Source: Streptomyces sp. NBC_00154
GTDB lineage: Bacteria > Actinomycetota > Actinomycetes > Streptomycetales > Streptomycetaceae
Assembly: GCF_026342835.1 (NCBI RefSeq)
Contig: NZ_JAPEMI010000001.1
Span: 6,206,501-6,270,500 of the forward strand
Direction of reading: 5' to 3'
DNA: 64,000 bases
The translations under genes were made by a program, and so were the position numbers. This document shows, piece by piece, positions 1-7,467 of the stretch; position 1 is the stretch's first letter, and each line of letters begins with the position of its first letter. Below the pieces are notes generated by a model that saw nothing but the letters and a program-made list of their open reading frames with translations, was not told the origin of the DNA and ran no database searches.

Positions 1-692
1 ATGATCCATGGTGCCAAGCCGAGGAGAAGGGCGGCGACGAGCAGGGCCGGCACGGCCGGGCGCCGCCAGCCCGGGACCGCCAGAGCTGCCACGACCAGAG
101 GCAGGACCAGGTAGCAGGCGTCCGAGGGCCGCATGAGGGCGACCAGAACCACACCGGCGCCGAGGCCGGCGAGCGCCTTGCCGTCGGTCGTTTCCCTGAC
201 TGCTCGGAGGAAGCAGCCCACGGCGGCCAGCGACCCCAGGGCGCACCACAGGTTGGGCATCGCCATCGGGCCGTAGTACAGGGTGATCCATAGCCCGGCG
301 AACATCGCGCCCGCCGCGGCGAGAACCGCGGGTGGCAGAAGGCGACGCCAGACCCACAGGGCGACGAAGAGCCCGAATCCGGAGCACAGCGCCAGATACA
401 CGTGCAGCGCGGCCGTGGAGGAGGTCAGCGCGGCCAGGGGTGCGACCAGGTACGAAATTCCCCGCGCTCGGGGCGCACTGAAGAACGCGGCCGGAACATC
501 CCGGCTGACCTGGCTGACGTAGACGGTCTCGTCCCAGCCGAGTCCCGAGCCGGGCACCACCAGCACCAGCTGGACGAAAGTGAAGGCGGCGGCGACGGCC
601 GCCAGCCAGGGAAACGGGCGGCCGTACGTGTTGTCGGCACGGGAGAGCCGCATCTGCGCCACTCGCGGGCCGACGGCCAGTCGGTCGGGCAT
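1..692 (-). CDS. Membrane glycosyltransferase (GT-C type), C-terminus outside window
   Basis: About 230 N-terminal residues are visible, starting at the ATG at 692; the gene leaves the window at base 1. The cytoplasmic N-terminus is followed by a hydrophobic segment near residues 28-45 and then a loop with WDETVY. An acidic DE pair in the first extracytoplasmic loop is the hallmark of GT-C transferases of the ArnT/PMT type, which use lipid-linked sugars. Several more Ala/Leu/Val-rich membrane spans follow. From this I infer a polyprenyl-phosphate-sugar-dependent transferase acting on the outer face of the membrane. The donor and acceptor cannot be told. It could also be a general dolichyl-phosphate-mannose transferase-like protein of unknown function. 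No convincing ribosome site decides the start. Confidence 0.6.
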   Translation of the reverse strand, partial: MPDRLAVGPRVAQMRLSRADNTYGRPFPWLAAVAAAFTFVQLVLVVPGSGLGWDETVYVSQVSRDVPAAFFSAPRARGISYLVAPLAALTSSTAALHVYLALCSGFGLFVALWVWRRLLPPAVLAAAGAMFAGLWITLYYGPMAMPNLWCALGSLAAVGCFLRAVRETTDGKALAGLGAGVVLVALMRPSDACYLVLPLVVAALAVPGWRRPAVPALLVAALLLGLAPWI

Positions 693-873
693 GGATCAGT
701 CCTCCACGGCAACGGACAGCGGGCCGGGCTCTGTGCGCAACTCTGCGAGTGCCGGGCGCAACTGACCATCGTTGATCGGCCATGTGGGGCACGCGCCGTG
801 CCGGGCGTGCGGTGGAGGAGAGGCGAATGGCAGGCGGCTCACCCAGCGATCACGGGGTCAGCCGGCGGGAGAC

Positions 874-1014
874 GAGACGGGTCCCGTGCTTTTCAGGGCG
901 GTGAACCTGTTCGACCCGGAGGCGGTCGCCCTGGGCGGGACGTTCCGAGGGCTGATGCCGTGGCGCGGTGCGCCCTCGGACGCCCGGCTCACCGCCCGGG
1001 TGGTGCACGAGGAC
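874..1014 (+). pseudogene. Remnant of a ROK-family regulator C-terminus
   Basis: One frame reads AVNLFDPEAVALGG followed by LMPW, which resembles the conserved C-terminal segment of ROK repressors/sugar kinases (VNLLDPExVVLGG). No start, DNA-binding domain or kinase core is attached, and the frame then runs straight through the terminator hairpin, so this is a fragment. ROK proteins often regulate sugar operons like the one next to it, so it may be the remains of a lost local regulator. The match is short and was recognised by eye only. Confidence 0.35.
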
Positions 1015-1058
1015 TCGATCGCCGGACGGGCCGGAATCAGGCCCGTCCGGCGATCGAG
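1014..1058. terminator. Strong hairpin terminator downstream of the beta-glucosidase gene
   Basis: Bases 1014-1032 and 1040-1058 are perfect reverse complements (19 bp) around a 7-nt loop. The hairpin lies 9 bp past the stop codon of the GH1 gene. There is no U tract, as is usual for Streptomyces terminators. Being symmetric, it could stop transcription from either side. Confidence 0.8.
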
Positions 1059-1066
1059 GACATCGT

Positions 1067-2446
1067 TTACGGCCGGTGCGCGGCGATCAGCTGCTGATAC
1101 CAGCGGTAGCTGTCCTTCGGGGTCCGCTCCTGGGTGTCGTAGTCGACCCGGATGATCCCGAACCGCTTCGCATAGCCCAGCGCCCACTCGAAGTTGTCCA
1201 GCAGCGACCAGACGTAGTAGCCGCGTACGTCGACACCGGCGTCCATCGCCGCCTTCAGAGCGGTCAGGTGACTCTGCAGGTAGCTCACCCGGTCGGCGTC
1301 GTGGACGGCACCGTCCGGGCCGACGGTGTCGAACTCGGCCGAGCCGTTCTCGGTGATGTGCACCGGCGGCAGGGCGTCACCGTACGTCCGCTTCAGCGTG
1401 GTCAGCAGATCGGTGAAGGACTCGGGGACGACCGGCCAGCCCATCGCTGTGCGCCGGACGCCCGGGTACTCCGTCTCGGTGTACCGGTTGTCCGTGGCGA
1501 CGCGCAGCGCCGGGTCGGCCTCGCGGTGAGGGGCGGCGGCGACCACGATGGGCCGGTAGTAGTTGATGCCCAGGAAGTCCAGGGGCTGGGAGATCAGCTC
1601 CAGGTCACCCTCACGGCGGAAGTCCTGCGCGGTGATCAGCTCGCCCCAGGTCTCCTCATCGGTCGCCGGGTAGCGGCCCGCGAGGATCGGCTCGGTCCAC
1701 ACCAGGTTGTGCTGGGTGTCGGCGCGGACGACGGCGGCGAGGTCGGCGTCCGATTCGGTGGCCGGGACGTTGCGGTCCAGGTTGAGCGTGATCCCCGCCT
1801 CGCGGACACCCGCGGCGCGCAGCGCCTTCATCGCCAGGCCGTGACCGACGAGCAGATGATGCGCGGCGGCCAGCGCCCCGGTGCCCTCCTTGGCACCCGG
1901 CGCGTGCCGGCCCACGGAGTAGCCGAGGAAGGCGCTGCACCACGGCTCGTTGAGCGTGATCCAGCGCGGCACCCGGTCGCCGAGGTGCTCGGCGACGATC
2001 GACGTGTACTCGCCGAACCGCTCCGCGGTCTCCCGCACCCGCCAGCCGCCTCGGTCCTCCAGGGCCTGGGGCAGGTCCCAGTGGTAGAGGGTGGCGGCCG
2101 GTTCGATGCCCGCTTCGAGCAGTGAGTCGACGAGCCGGGAGTAGAAGTCCAGGCCCTTCCGGTTGGCCGGCCCGCTGCCGTCGGGCTGGATCCGCGGCCA
2201 GGCGATGGAGAAGCGGTACGACGCCACGCCCAGGTCGCGAAGGAGCGCGATGTCCTCGGGGTAGCGGTGGTAGTGGTCGCAGGCCACGTCACCTGTGTCG
2301 CCGCCGTCCGTCTTACCGGGCGTGTGGCTGTAGGTGTCCCAGATGGAGGGGCCGCGGCCGTCCTCCTGCGCGGCGCCCTCGATCTGGTACGAAGCCGTTG
2401 CCGCGCCGAAGACGAATCCGGGCGGGAAGGCGGGGAACTCACTCAT
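1067..2446 (-). CDS. GH1 beta-glucosidase
   Basis: This 459-residue protein is a cytoplasmic family-1 glycoside hydrolase that splits beta-linked gluco-oligosaccharides by a retaining mechanism. The N-terminal FGAATASYQIEG signature is present, the acid/base Glu lies in TLNEP (about residue 167) and the nucleophile Glu in ITENG (about 366). The length fits the family (about 450). The ATG at 2446 is chosen over the GTG just upstream because the AAGG ribosome site is better spaced. It is the last gene of a four-gene operon, 8 bp after the second permease, so it probably hydrolyses the sugar that transporter imports. No signal peptide is present. Cellobiose is the commonest substrate of such operons, but xylobiose or other beta-glycosides cannot be excluded. 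Confidence 0.92.
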   Translation of the reverse strand: MSEFPAFPPGFVFGAATASYQIEGAAQEDGRGPSIWDTYSHTPGKTDGGDTGDVACDHYHRYPEDIALLRDLGVASYRFSIAWPRIQPDGSGPANRKGLDFYSRLVDSLLEAGIEPAATLYHWDLPQALEDRGGWRVRETAERFGEYTSIVAEHLGDRVPRWITLNEPWCSAFLGYSVGRHAPGAKEGTGALAAAHHLLVGHGLAMKALRAAGVREAGITLNLDRNVPATESDADLAAVVRADTQHNLVWTEPILAGRYPATDEETWGELITAQDFRREGDLELISQPLDFLGINYYRPIVVAAAPHREADPALRVATDNRYTETEYPGVRRTAMGWPVVPESFTDLLTTLKRTYGDALPPVHITENGSAEFDTVGPDGAVHDADRVSYLQSHLTALKAAMDAGVDVRGYYVWSLLDNFEWALGYAKRFGIIRVDYDTQERTPKDSYRWYQQLIAAHRP

Positions 2447-2454
2447 CACGGACC

Positions 2455-3312
2455 TTACTTGACGGAGCCACCGGAGATACCGGCAGCGATGTACTTCTGG
2501 GCGAGGACGAGCAGGATCGCCGCGGGGATCGCGGACAGCACGGCCGCGGCCATGACCGAACCCCAGTCACCGACGTGCGCGCCTATGTACTGGTAGATGC
2601 CCAGAGTGATCGGCTTGACGTCGTCGGTGGTGTTCAGCGTGAGGGCGAACATGAAGTCGCTCCACGCGTACAGGAACGAGAACAGACCGGCGGTGATCAG
2701 CGAGTTGCGGCTCATCGGCAGCACGACCTGGACGAAGGTACGGAAGCGTCCCGCACCGTCGACCTCGGCGGCTTCGATGACCTCGCGCGGGATGGCCACC
2801 ATGAACGAGCGCATCAGCACGATCGCGAACGGGATGCCCAGCGAGGCATCCGCCAGCATCAGGCCGAAGTACGAGTTGACCAGCCCGAGGTCCACGTACG
2901 CGCTGTACAGGGCGTTGGCGATGACGATGCCCGGGACCATCTGGGTGATGAGCGTGCCGAAGACGATCACCTTCGTGCCCGGCAGCTTGAACTGGGCAAG
3001 CGCGTAGGCGGCGGGCGCGGAGATGGCCAGACAGATGGCGACGGCGCCGAGTGCGACGGCCAGCGAGGTCAGCAGATTGGTGCCCTGCTCGCTGATGGCC
3101 GAGCTGAAGCCGGACAGGTCCAGCCTGTGCGGGATCGCGTCCACTTCCAGCAGCCCGGACTCGGGCTGCAGCGCGGTGTTGATCATCCAGTAGAGCGGGA
3201 AGAGCATCACGCAGAGGATGACGAGGCCCGCGATCATGGAGCCCCAGCGGCGCTTCGGCCTGTTCCGGTCGGCCTGCGACGGGACAGCGGGGGTGTGGGT
3301 GATGGTCGCCAT
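2455..3312 (-). CDS. Sugar ABC transporter permease (MalG-like)
   Basis: This 285-residue integral membrane protein has about six hydrophobic spans and the binding-protein-dependent permease signature EAAEVDGAGRFRTFVQVVLP near residue 200, which contacts the ATPase. It begins with a short cytoplasmic tail and a span at roughly 30-48. It would form the channel with the upstream permease for sugars delivered by the lipoprotein at 4277-5539. The ATG at 3312 lies 5 bp after the stop of the upstream permease, so the two are translationally linked. No ATPase is encoded in the operon, as is usual for Streptomyces carbohydrate importers that share the MsiK ATPase encoded elsewhere; that link is inferred from the family. 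Confidence 0.92.
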   Translation of the reverse strand: MATITHTPAVPSQADRNRPKRRWGSMIAGLVILCVMLFPLYWMINTALQPESGLLEVDAIPHRLDLSGFSSAISEQGTNLLTSLAVALGAVAICLAISAPAAYALAQFKLPGTKVIVFGTLITQMVPGIVIANALYSAYVDLGLVNSYFGLMLADASLGIPFAIVLMRSFMVAIPREVIEAAEVDGAGRFRTFVQVVLPMSRNSLITAGLFSFLYAWSDFMFALTLNTTDDVKPITLGIYQYIGAHVGDWGSVMAAAVLSAIPAAILLVLAQKYIAAGISGGSVK

Positions 3313-3317
3313 GCCGG

Positions 3318-4265
3318 TCACTTCCCCTCGTTGCGGTTGGCCCGCAGGTAGAACACCGCGAAGACGGCGGATATAAGGATCAGGATGTTGCCGACCACGG
3401 CACCGGCTCCGAAGTCCAGCGAGACGAAGGAGTTCTGGTATGTCAGGGTGCCCAGGGTCTGCGTGGAGTCGGCGGGTCCGCCGTCGGTGAGGGCCAGGAT
3501 CAGGTCGAGGATCTTGACGGTCGACATGAAGCCGAGCACCAGGACCACGGTGATGACGGGCTTGAGCAGCGGCAGGGTGATGGACCGGAAGGTCCGCCAC
3601 GCGGAGGCACCGTCGAGCGCGGCAGCCTCGTACAGCTCCTTGGGGACCTCTTGGAGTCCGCCGTAGAGGATCACCATGTTGAACGGGATGCCGATCCAGA
3701 TGTTCACCAGGACGACGGAGACCAGGGCCATGCTCGTGCTGGTCAGCCACGGGGTGTCACCGACGCCGAAGATGCCGAGGAAGGAGTTGAGGACACCGGT
3801 GTCCTGGTCGAGGATGCGCCGCCAGACGATGCCGGAGACGACCATCGGGACCAGCCACGGCAGCAGGATCAGTGAGCGGAGCACGCCGTTGAGCGGGAAC
3901 CGCTTCGTGAAGAACACCGCCAGCGCCAGGCCGATGCAGAACTGGCCGATCAGCGAACCGATGGTGAAGAGGATGGTCTGCAGGAGAGCCTTGCCGAACA
4001 GGTCGTTCTGGAAGACGTTCTTCCAGTTGTCGAACCCGTTGAACGGGGCCTTACCGGTGAAGAAGGTGGACGGCGAGTAGTCCTGGAAGCTCATCACGAC
4101 GTTGCGGACGAGCGGGTAGCCGAAGAACAGCAGCATGAAGACGACCGCGGGGGCCAGGAAGCCCCATTGGGCGAGCTTCCTGCGGCGCTTGGCCCTCAGC
4201 GGGTCAGGAGTCTTCGTGCTCGTGACGATCGGCGCGACGGGCGCGGGAGCAGTGGTGGTCGACAT
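3318..4265 (-). CDS. Sugar ABC transporter permease (MalF-like)
   Basis: The 315-residue protein has a Pro/Thr-rich cytoplasmic N-terminus, a first span at about 35-55 and the EAAALDGASAWRTF coupling motif near residue 220. These place it in the CUT1 family, importers of di- and oligosaccharides. It starts 11 bp after the binding-protein gene and ends 5 bp before the partner permease. With its neighbours it should import the substrate of the GH1 enzyme encoded at the end of the operon. The ATG at 4265 is supported by an upstream purine-rich stretch. Confidence 0.92.
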   Translation of the reverse strand: MSTTTAPAPVAPIVTSTKTPDPLRAKRRRKLAQWGFLAPAVVFMLLFFGYPLVRNVVMSFQDYSPSTFFTGKAPFNGFDNWKNVFQNDLFGKALLQTILFTIGSLIGQFCIGLALAVFFTKRFPLNGVLRSLILLPWLVPMVVSGIVWRRILDQDTGVLNSFLGIFGVGDTPWLTSTSMALVSVVLVNIWIGIPFNMVILYGGLQEVPKELYEAAALDGASAWRTFRSITLPLLKPVITVVLVLGFMSTVKILDLILALTDGGPADSTQTLGTLTYQNSFVSLDFGAGAVVGNILILISAVFAVFYLRANRNEGK

Positions 4266-4276
4266 GTTCAGTTACC

Positions 4277-5539
4277 TCAGTTCCCGCTCTCGACACGCTG
4301 CTGTGCGTGCTTGAGGACGCTCTCGCTGGACTGGCCGGTGAGAGCGGCCTGGAAGGCGCTCTGCAGAGCGAGCGACACCGAGGACCAGCCCGCGCCGAGC
4401 TCGGCGGTGCGCGACCGGGCGGTGGCCACCTGGTCGGCCAGCGAGCTCAGCTCGGGAACCTTCTTGCGCCAGGTGTCGGCGGCCTTCTGGTTGGCCGGGA
4501 TCATCCAGCTGTTCAGCGCGTAGGTGATCTCTTCCTGCTCGCTGGTCATGCAGTTGATGATGCGGGCGGAGGTCTTCTCCCGGACGGTGTCACCGATGTC
4601 GGGGATGGTCAGCATGCCGCCGCCCAGCGGACCGACCGAGTCGTCGCCGGCCTCGGGGACGGGGATCTGCGCGATGCCCCAGTTGAGCCCCTTCTTGGTG
4701 TTGAGGGTCTCGACCTGCCAGGGACCGTTGATCATCATGGCGGCGTTGCCGGCCATGAACTGGTCGTTGACGTCCGCCTGGGTCCAGTTGACCGTGGACT
4801 TGGACAGCGAGCCGTCCTTGAGCAGCGCCTTCCAGTAGTCCAGCGCCTCGACGACCTGCTTGCTGCCGAGGTCGGTCTCGCTTCCGCCGTTGGACCACAT
4901 GAACGGCGTGAACTGGTAGACGCCGTCCTCCGCGCCGCCCGCGCTCAGGGCGACGCCGTACCGGCTGCCCTGGGTGAGCTTCTTCGCGCTCTCCTGCATC
5001 TCGGCCCAGGTGGTGGGCACTTCCAGGCCGGCCTTGTTCAGGATGTCCTTGTTGTAGAACAGCGCGAGGGTGTTCACCGTGCGCGCCGCACCGTAATAAG
5101 TGCCCTTGTACGAGCCGTAGTCCAAGATGCCCCGGGGTATGTCGTCGGTGGCGACGCCCAGCTTCTTGAGGTCCTTCAGCCCGCCGGTCTCGGCGAACGT
5201 CGGCATCTCGGAGCCGTCGAACTGGATGATGTCCGGGAGCGACTTCGAGGAGGCCATCCGCAGCGACTTCGTCATGACCTGAGCGGCCGGAACGCTCTGC
5301 TGCTCGATGGTGACGCCGAGCTTCTTGCTGCAGCGCGACAGGGTTGCGGCGTCCCAGCCGTGGTACGAGTCGTCGGTCGAGGAGTTCAGGACGGTGTACA
5401 CAGTGTCGTCCCGCTGCTGGCCACAACCCGAGAGAGCTGTGCCGGCGACGATCGCGGAGACAACGGTGAGCGGGACGATGACCCGCCGATTGCGACGACG
5501 GCGCCGATGGCGCAGGCCGTCCGGAGAAGATGCTGTCAC
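4277..5539 (-). CDS. Sugar-binding lipoprotein of ABC transporter
   Basis: This 420-residue family-1 solute-binding protein should capture an oligosaccharide outside the membrane. The GTG at 5539 gives an N-terminus with an Arg-rich n-region (about 10-20), a hydrophobic core, and the lipobox LSGC at about residue 40, so it is predicted to be lipid-anchored. Typical SBP features follow, including a Trp/Asn/Gly-rich segment (MINGPWQV) near residue 270. It is the promoter-proximal gene of the transporter/GH1 operon. I see no CebR-type operator upstream, so the inducer is uncertain. Cellobiose, xylobiose or another beta-linked sugar would all fit. Confidence 0.9.
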   Translation of the reverse strand: MTASSPDGLRHRRRRRNRRVIVPLTVVSAIVAGTALSGCGQQRDDTVYTVLNSSTDDSYHGWDAATLSRCSKKLGVTIEQQSVPAAQVMTKSLRMASSKSLPDIIQFDGSEMPTFAETGGLKDLKKLGVATDDIPRGILDYGSYKGTYYGAARTVNTLALFYNKDILNKAGLEVPTTWAEMQESAKKLTQGSRYGVALSAGGAEDGVYQFTPFMWSNGGSETDLGSKQVVEALDYWKALLKDGSLSKSTVNWTQADVNDQFMAGNAAMMINGPWQVETLNTKKGLNWGIAQIPVPEAGDDSVGPLGGGMLTIPDIGDTVREKTSARIINCMTSEQEEITYALNSWMIPANQKAADTWRKKVPELSSLADQVATARSRTAELGAGWSSVSLALQSAFQAALTGQSSESVLKHAQQRVESGN

Positions 5540-5612
5540 GTGCGTGCCCTTGCATGAGAGGGGTGCCGGCCCGGTGGGACCTCTCTGTCCCGGCCAGGAG
5601 ATGCATACGCCT

Positions 5613-5638
5613 CGGTACGGGTCGGCAGGTCCGTACCG
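5613..5638. repeat. Inverted repeat upstream of the sugar-transport operon
   Basis: CGGTACGG at 5613-5620 and CCGTACCG at 5631-5638 are perfect 8-bp inverted arms around a 10-nt spacer, 74 bp upstream of the binding-protein start. It could be an operator or merely a secondary hairpin after xylA. Function is unproven. Confidence 0.35.
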
Positions 5639-5646
5639 GCAAGGCG

Positions 5647-5681
5647 GGGGTGTCCGGCGGCGGTCCGTCGCCGGACACCCC
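5647..5681 (-). terminator. Hairpin terminator after xylA
   Basis: Bases 5647-5659 and 5669-5681 are perfect 13-bp inverted arms with a 9-nt loop. The hairpin begins 7 bp past the xylA stop in the direction of transcription and separates xylA from the transporter operon, arguing for independent transcription. Confidence 0.75.
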
Positions 5682-5688
5682 GTTGGGG

Positions 5689-6858
5689 TCAGCGGACGCC
5701 GAGGAGGTGTTCCATGGCGAGCTGGTCGAGGGCTTCGAAGGCCATCGAGCGTTCGGCGGCGGCCGTGGCGTCGAACTCCTCGTATGCGGAGGTGTCGGCG
5801 AGGAGGCTCTTGAGGCCGTCCTCGGCGGTGGGCTGTGCGAGTTCGTGGAGGCGGGAGGCGGTCAGTGCTTCCTGCACGGCGGGGTCGGCGCGGAAGGCGA
5901 GGGCGCGCTCCTTGAGGATGAGGTAGTTGCGCATGCAGTTCTTCGCGGACTCCCAGACTCCGTCGATGCCGTCGGTGCGCACCGGCTTGAAGTCGAAGTG
6001 GCGCGGGCCGTTGTAGTCGGAGGTCTCGAGGAGGTCGACGAGCCAGAAGGCCTGGCGCAGGTCGCCGGCGCCGAAGCGGAGGTCCTGGTCGTACTTGATG
6101 CCGGACTGGCCGTTGAGGTCGATGTGGTAGAGCTTGCCGGCCCACAGGGCCTGGGCGATGCCGTGCGGGAAGTTCAGTCCGGCCATCTGCTCGTGGCCGA
6201 CCTCGGGGTTGACGCCGTACATCTCGGGGCGCTCGAGGCGCTCGATGAATGCGAGGGCGTGGCCGACGGTGGGCAGCAGGATGTCGCCGCGCGGCTCGTT
6301 CGGCTTCGGCTCGATCGCGAACCGCAGGTCGTAGCCCTGTTCGACGACGTACTCGCCGAGCAGGTCGAAGGCCTCCTTCATCCGGTCCAGGGCCACCCGC
6401 ACGTCCTTGGCGCCACCGGACTCGGCGCCCTCGCGGCCGCCCCAGGCCACGTAGGTCTCGGCGCCGAGCTCGACGGCGAGGTCGATGTTGCGGATGACCT
6501 TGCGCAGCGCGTAGCGGCGCACGTCGCGGTCGTTGGAGGTGAAGCCGCCGTCCTTGAACACCGGGTGGGTGAACAGGTTCGTCGTCGCCATCGGGACCTT
6601 CAGACCGGTGCGGTCCAGGGCGTCCTTGAAGCGCGTGATGATCGCGGCCCGCTCGCTGTCCGAGGAGCCGAACGGGATCAGGTCGTCGTCGTGGAACGTC
6701 ACGCCGTGCGCACCGAGCTCCGCCAGTCGCTCGACGGACTCGACCGGGTCGAGCGCGGGACGGGTGGCGTCACCGAAGGGGTCGTTGCCGCGCCAGCCGA
6801 CGGTCCAGAGACCGAAGGTGAACTTGTCCGCGGAGGTGGGAGTGAAGCGCTTCGACAT
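5689..6858 (-). CDS. xylA: Xylose isomerase
   Basis: XylA interconverts D-xylose and D-xylulose in the cytoplasm. The 389-residue length matches the short class I enzymes of Actinobacteria. The catalytic His and Asp lie in GVTFHDDD (about 56 and 59), metal-ligand Glu and Lys in AIEPKPNEPRGD, further ligands in NPEVGHEQ, the Asp pair in GIKYDQDLRFGAGD and the last Asp in HFDFKPVR; every expected residue is visible. The ATG at 6858 (MSKRF) is chosen because it has an AGAGG site. The gene diverges from a truncated xylB, the usual xylA-xylB arrangement, and a perfect 18-bp operator lies between them. Confidence 0.97.
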   Translation of the reverse strand: MSKRFTPTSADKFTFGLWTVGWRGNDPFGDATRPALDPVESVERLAELGAHGVTFHDDDLIPFGSSDSERAAIITRFKDALDRTGLKVPMATTNLFTHPVFKDGGFTSNDRDVRRYALRKVIRNIDLAVELGAETYVAWGGREGAESGGAKDVRVALDRMKEAFDLLGEYVVEQGYDLRFAIEPKPNEPRGDILLPTVGHALAFIERLERPEMYGVNPEVGHEQMAGLNFPHGIAQALWAGKLYHIDLNGQSGIKYDQDLRFGAGDLRQAFWLVDLLETSDYNGPRHFDFKPVRTDGIDGVWESAKNCMRNYLILKERALAFRADPAVQEALTASRLHELAQPTAEDGLKSLLADTSAYEEFDATAAAERSMAFEALDQLAMEHLLGVR

Positions 6859-7053
6859 GGTCTGCCTCTTGTGCAAGGGCTCGGGCGGCTGCTCTGCCGA
6901 CCGATCGATTTGTTGGCTGGCAGTACTAATACGGCATCTTGGCGTTTGTTGCTAGAGCATCCATGTGACACACACGTCACATACAGACAATCTGACTGCT
7001 GCTCGCGAGGGCCCTGTGCTCGATCGGGGCGGGTGGGAGGCGTGTTGACGCGC

Positions 7054-7071
7054 TGTCGAAGCGCTTCGACA
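7054..7071. promoter_or_regulatory. 18-bp perfect palindromic operator between xylA and xylB
   Basis: The sequence TGTCGAAGCGCTTCGACA is fully self-complementary with a central CG step, the form preferred by LacI/GalR repressors. It overlaps the likely -35 element of the rightward promoter, a position suited to repression, and could also silence xylA. No LacI gene is present in the window, so the repressor must be encoded elsewhere. Confidence 0.7.
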
Positions 7072-7093
7072 AAAAATTTGTTTTGTGTACGAT
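7065..7093 (+). promoter_or_regulatory. Probable promoter of the rightward xyl transcript
   Basis: TTCGAC at 7065-7070 and TACGAT at 7088-7093 are separated by 17 bp, a fair sigma-70 (HrdB) match. The region between is unusually A/T-rich for this genome. The -35 box sits inside the operator, and the xylB start follows 33 bp downstream. Confidence 0.5.
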
Positions 7094-7125
7094 CAAAATC
7101 GGGATTCATAGGAACGAGGTACGTC

Positions 7126-7312
7126 ATGCCGTCGCGACCAGCCACGAAAGCGGCCACCGCACCGGTATCGGCCGTCCTCGGAGTGGACATCTCCGCCCGG
7201 TCCACCAAGGCCGCGGTCGTCGACGCGACGACCGGCCGGCTGCTCGCGGTGGGCCGAGCCTCGCACACCGTGACCGGTCGCTACGGCGCCCGCGAGAGCG
7301 ATCCCGAGACCC
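7126..7312 (+). pseudogene. xylB: Truncated xylulokinase
   Basis: An ATG with a GGAACGAGG ribosome site opens a frame containing GVDISARSTKAAVVDAT, the FGGY-kinase phosphate-binding start, through to ESDPET, where intact XylB continues with WW. The homology ends there after about 62 residues and the frame reads nonsense to a stop at 7398. About 420 residues of the kinase are missing. Promoter, operator and ribosome site remain intact, so the remnant is probably still transcribed and may now act as the leader of the alpha-xylosidase transcript. Xylulose produced by XylA would need a kinase encoded elsewhere. Confidence 0.8.
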
Positions 7313-7448
7313 GATCGCCCCGGCCATCGCGTGGGGCACCGGCCGGGACCGCAGACTGCCCACCGCACCGTGGGACACGGCCACCTGGCACGGAGTGACC
7401 TCCGACCACGACCGCGCCACCCCGTCACTTCTGAACACGCACTCCTGA
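7313..7448 (+). pseudogene. C-terminal fragment of an unidentified gene fused to the xylB remnant
   Basis: A different frame with very high GC3 reads through PAIAWGTGRDRRLPTAPWDT to a TGA at 7446-7448, 19 bp before the alpha-xylosidase start. The codon use looks genuinely coding, so I take it as the tail of a gene whose front was lost in the deletion that also removed most of xylB. I do not recognise the family. Confidence 0.4.
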
Positions 7449-7467
7449 CCGGCTAAGGAAGACCCCC

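Noticed and set aside
4590..5678. A 362-codon alternative frame over the sugar-binding protein gene
   Set aside because: It lacks a signal peptide and domain, while the other frame has a lipobox and SBP motifs.
5530..7398. A 622-codon + strand frame over xylA
   Set aside because: It mirrors xylA; only its end, from the ATG at 7126, is real xylB sequence.
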